Origin: Micrococcales bacterium
GTDB lineage: Bacteria; Actinomycetota; Actinomycetes; Actinomycetales; Cellulomonadaceae
Length of the DNA: 6,792 nucleotides
Direction of reading: 5' to 3'
Assembly: GCA_009783975.1 (NCBI GenBank)
Contig: WRCL01000102.1
Span: 1-6,792 of the forward strand
In this document: in pieces, positions 6,394 to 6,792 of the stretch
Layout: the number at the start of each line of letters is the position of its first letter
Position numbering within the stretch: the first letter of the stretch is position 1
Translations under genes and position numbers: made by a program
Notes under the pieces: generated by a model
Seen by the model: the letters and a program-made list of their open reading frames with translations, nothing else
Told to the model about the DNA's origin: nothing
Databases searched by the model: none

Positions 6394-6597
6394 GTGGACG
6401 CGACCGCAAGACCGGCGCGCTTCTTGACGGTCATGGAGGTCGCCAACCTCATGCGGGTGTCGAAGATGACCGTCTACCGGTTGCTGCACTCTGGTGAGCT
6501 GCCCGGGCTACGTGTCGGACGGTCGTTCCGGGTGCCTGCCGACGCGTTGGAGACGTACCTGCGCTCAGCGGTGACCGAGACCAGCCGGTCGGCGTGA
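6394..6597 (+). CDS. Small excisionase-family / BldC-like HTH DNA-binding protein
   Basis: The 67-residue protein is a single MerR-type winged HTH of the HTH_17/excisionase class. Residues 11-34 (LTVMEVANLMRVSKMTVYRLLHSG) form the two HTH helices, with the SKMTVYRLL recognition helix. LPGLRVGRSFRVPADAL (36-52) is the wing and the start of the last helix; YLRSA ends the fold. It has no effector-binding or catalytic domain. The size matches BldC (68 residues in Streptomyces), but the sequence looks like the distinct lineage found beside the bS22 gene in actinobacteria (Rv0500A type), so I give no symbol. Despite the excisionase label, no phage or integrase gene is nearby. It is followed after 174 bp by bS22 and is divergent from ktrB, which it could in principle regulate; that is inference. 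Confidence is high for the fold, low for its target. Confidence 0.92.
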   Translation: MDATARPARFLTVMEVANLMRVSKMTVYRLLHSGELPGLRVGRSFRVPADALETYLRSAVTETSRSA

Positions 6598-6700
6598 TCG
6601 GGTGTGGCCCGTGTGGGTCAGGCCCGGTGAGTGGGTGTGGGTGCAGATCGCGTAGCATGGCCGTCGGACTACAGATGGGCGTGGTCGTGATGGCTGGCCC

Positions 6701-6709
6701 TGCTAGCCT
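6701..6709 (+). promoter_or_regulatory. Possible extended -10 promoter of the bS22 gene
   Basis: TGCTAGCCT reads as a TGn extension plus TAnnnT -10 box, which would start transcription near 6716 and give a leader of about 55 nt. A second candidate, TAGCAT, is at 6653-6658. Neither has a good -35. The 174-bp gap after the HTH gene makes a separate promoter likely, but read-through from the HTH gene is also possible. Confidence 0.3.
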
Positions 6710-6762
6710 GGCCGCTGCCCGGCGGCATCCGTCCACGGCCCCTGGCCGCACGAACCACGAAT

Positions 6763-6766
6763 GAGG
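6763..6766 (+). promoter_or_regulatory. Ribosome binding site of the bS22 gene
   Basis: GAGG stands 5 nt before ATG 6772, a normal spacing, and supports the short reading frame that runs off the window. Confidence 0.6.
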
Positions 6767-6771
6767 TCTGC

Positions 6772-6792
6772 ATGGGTTCCGTCATCAAGAAG
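6772..6792 (+). CDS. Start of the small ribosomal protein bS22 (AURKAIP1/COX24-domain protein), cut by window end
   Basis: Only seven codons are visible, reading MGSVIKK. This is exactly the conserved beginning of the roughly 32-33-residue, extremely Lys/Arg-rich actinobacterial protein known as bS22 (Rv0500B type), a small-subunit ribosomal protein seen in mycobacterial ribosome structures. The ATG has GAGG 5 nt upstream. The position directly after an excisionase-type HTH gene is the conserved context for this protein in actinobacteria, and the two facts together make the call fairly safe despite the short stretch. A galE-like epimerase gene often follows, but that lies outside the window. 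Confidence 0.82.

Noticed and set aside
6596..6606. GATCGGGTGTG at the end of the HTH gene is identical to 1381-1391 within the DUF1361 palindrome
   Set aside because: Eleven-base matches are expected several times by chance in a window of this size, and the second arm of the palindrome is missing here.

Overview
The window looks like chromosomal DNA from a high-GC actinomycete. It has strong G/C at third codon positions, GTG and TTG starts, TAnnnT-type -10 boxes, and a conserved actinobacterial gene pair at the right end: a short excisionase-type HTH protein followed by the tiny ribosomal protein bS22, whose first seven residues are visible. A member of the Micrococcales (Cellulomonas/Sanguibacter-like) is my guess, but the sequence alone does not settle the genus.

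Layout, left to right. (1) 1-357, plus strand: the 3' end of an unnamed gene whose product has two conserved cysteines and resembles actinobacterial secreted or lipoprotein-like proteins. (2) 358-637: a gap between convergent genes, with a local GC drop and a large nested inverted repeat. (3) 638-1363, minus: a DUF1361 membrane protein, probably leaderless, with an operator-like palindrome abutting its -10 box. (4) 1479-3845, minus: a 788-residue membrane protein with an N-terminal membrane block, a degenerate protein-kinase-like cytoplasmic domain, and a C-terminal flippase domain of the lysylphosphatidylglycerol-synthase type. (5) 3846-4134: a 289-bp gap with a perfect 22-bp tandem repeat flanked by 8-bp inverted and direct copies. 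(6) 4135-6169, minus: a two-gene K+ uptake operon, ktrB (membrane pore) then ktrA (RCK regulator), overlapping by 8 bp. (7) 6170-6393: a divergent promoter region. (8) 6394-6597, plus: a 67-residue HTH_17/BldC-like DNA-binding protein. (9) 6772 to the end, plus: the start of the bS22 gene.

How the genes fit together: ktrB and ktrA clearly form a translationally coupled K+ uptake system (pore plus nucleotide-gated regulator). The flippase-kinase protein and the DUF1361 protein lie downstream on the same strand but are separated by 289 and 115 bp, so they probably have their own promoters. All four minus-strand genes concern the cell membrane, but I see no proof of a joint pathway. The HTH-bS22 pair belongs to a conserved housekeeping neighbourhood known in actinobacteria (for example Rv0500A-Rv0500B in Mycobacterium tuberculosis).

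I found no CRISPR array, tRNA, rRNA, transposase or phage gene. Nothing here is clearly a new system. The signals most worth a second look are the two unexplained intergenic repeat structures and the pseudokinase-like insert in the flippase protein.
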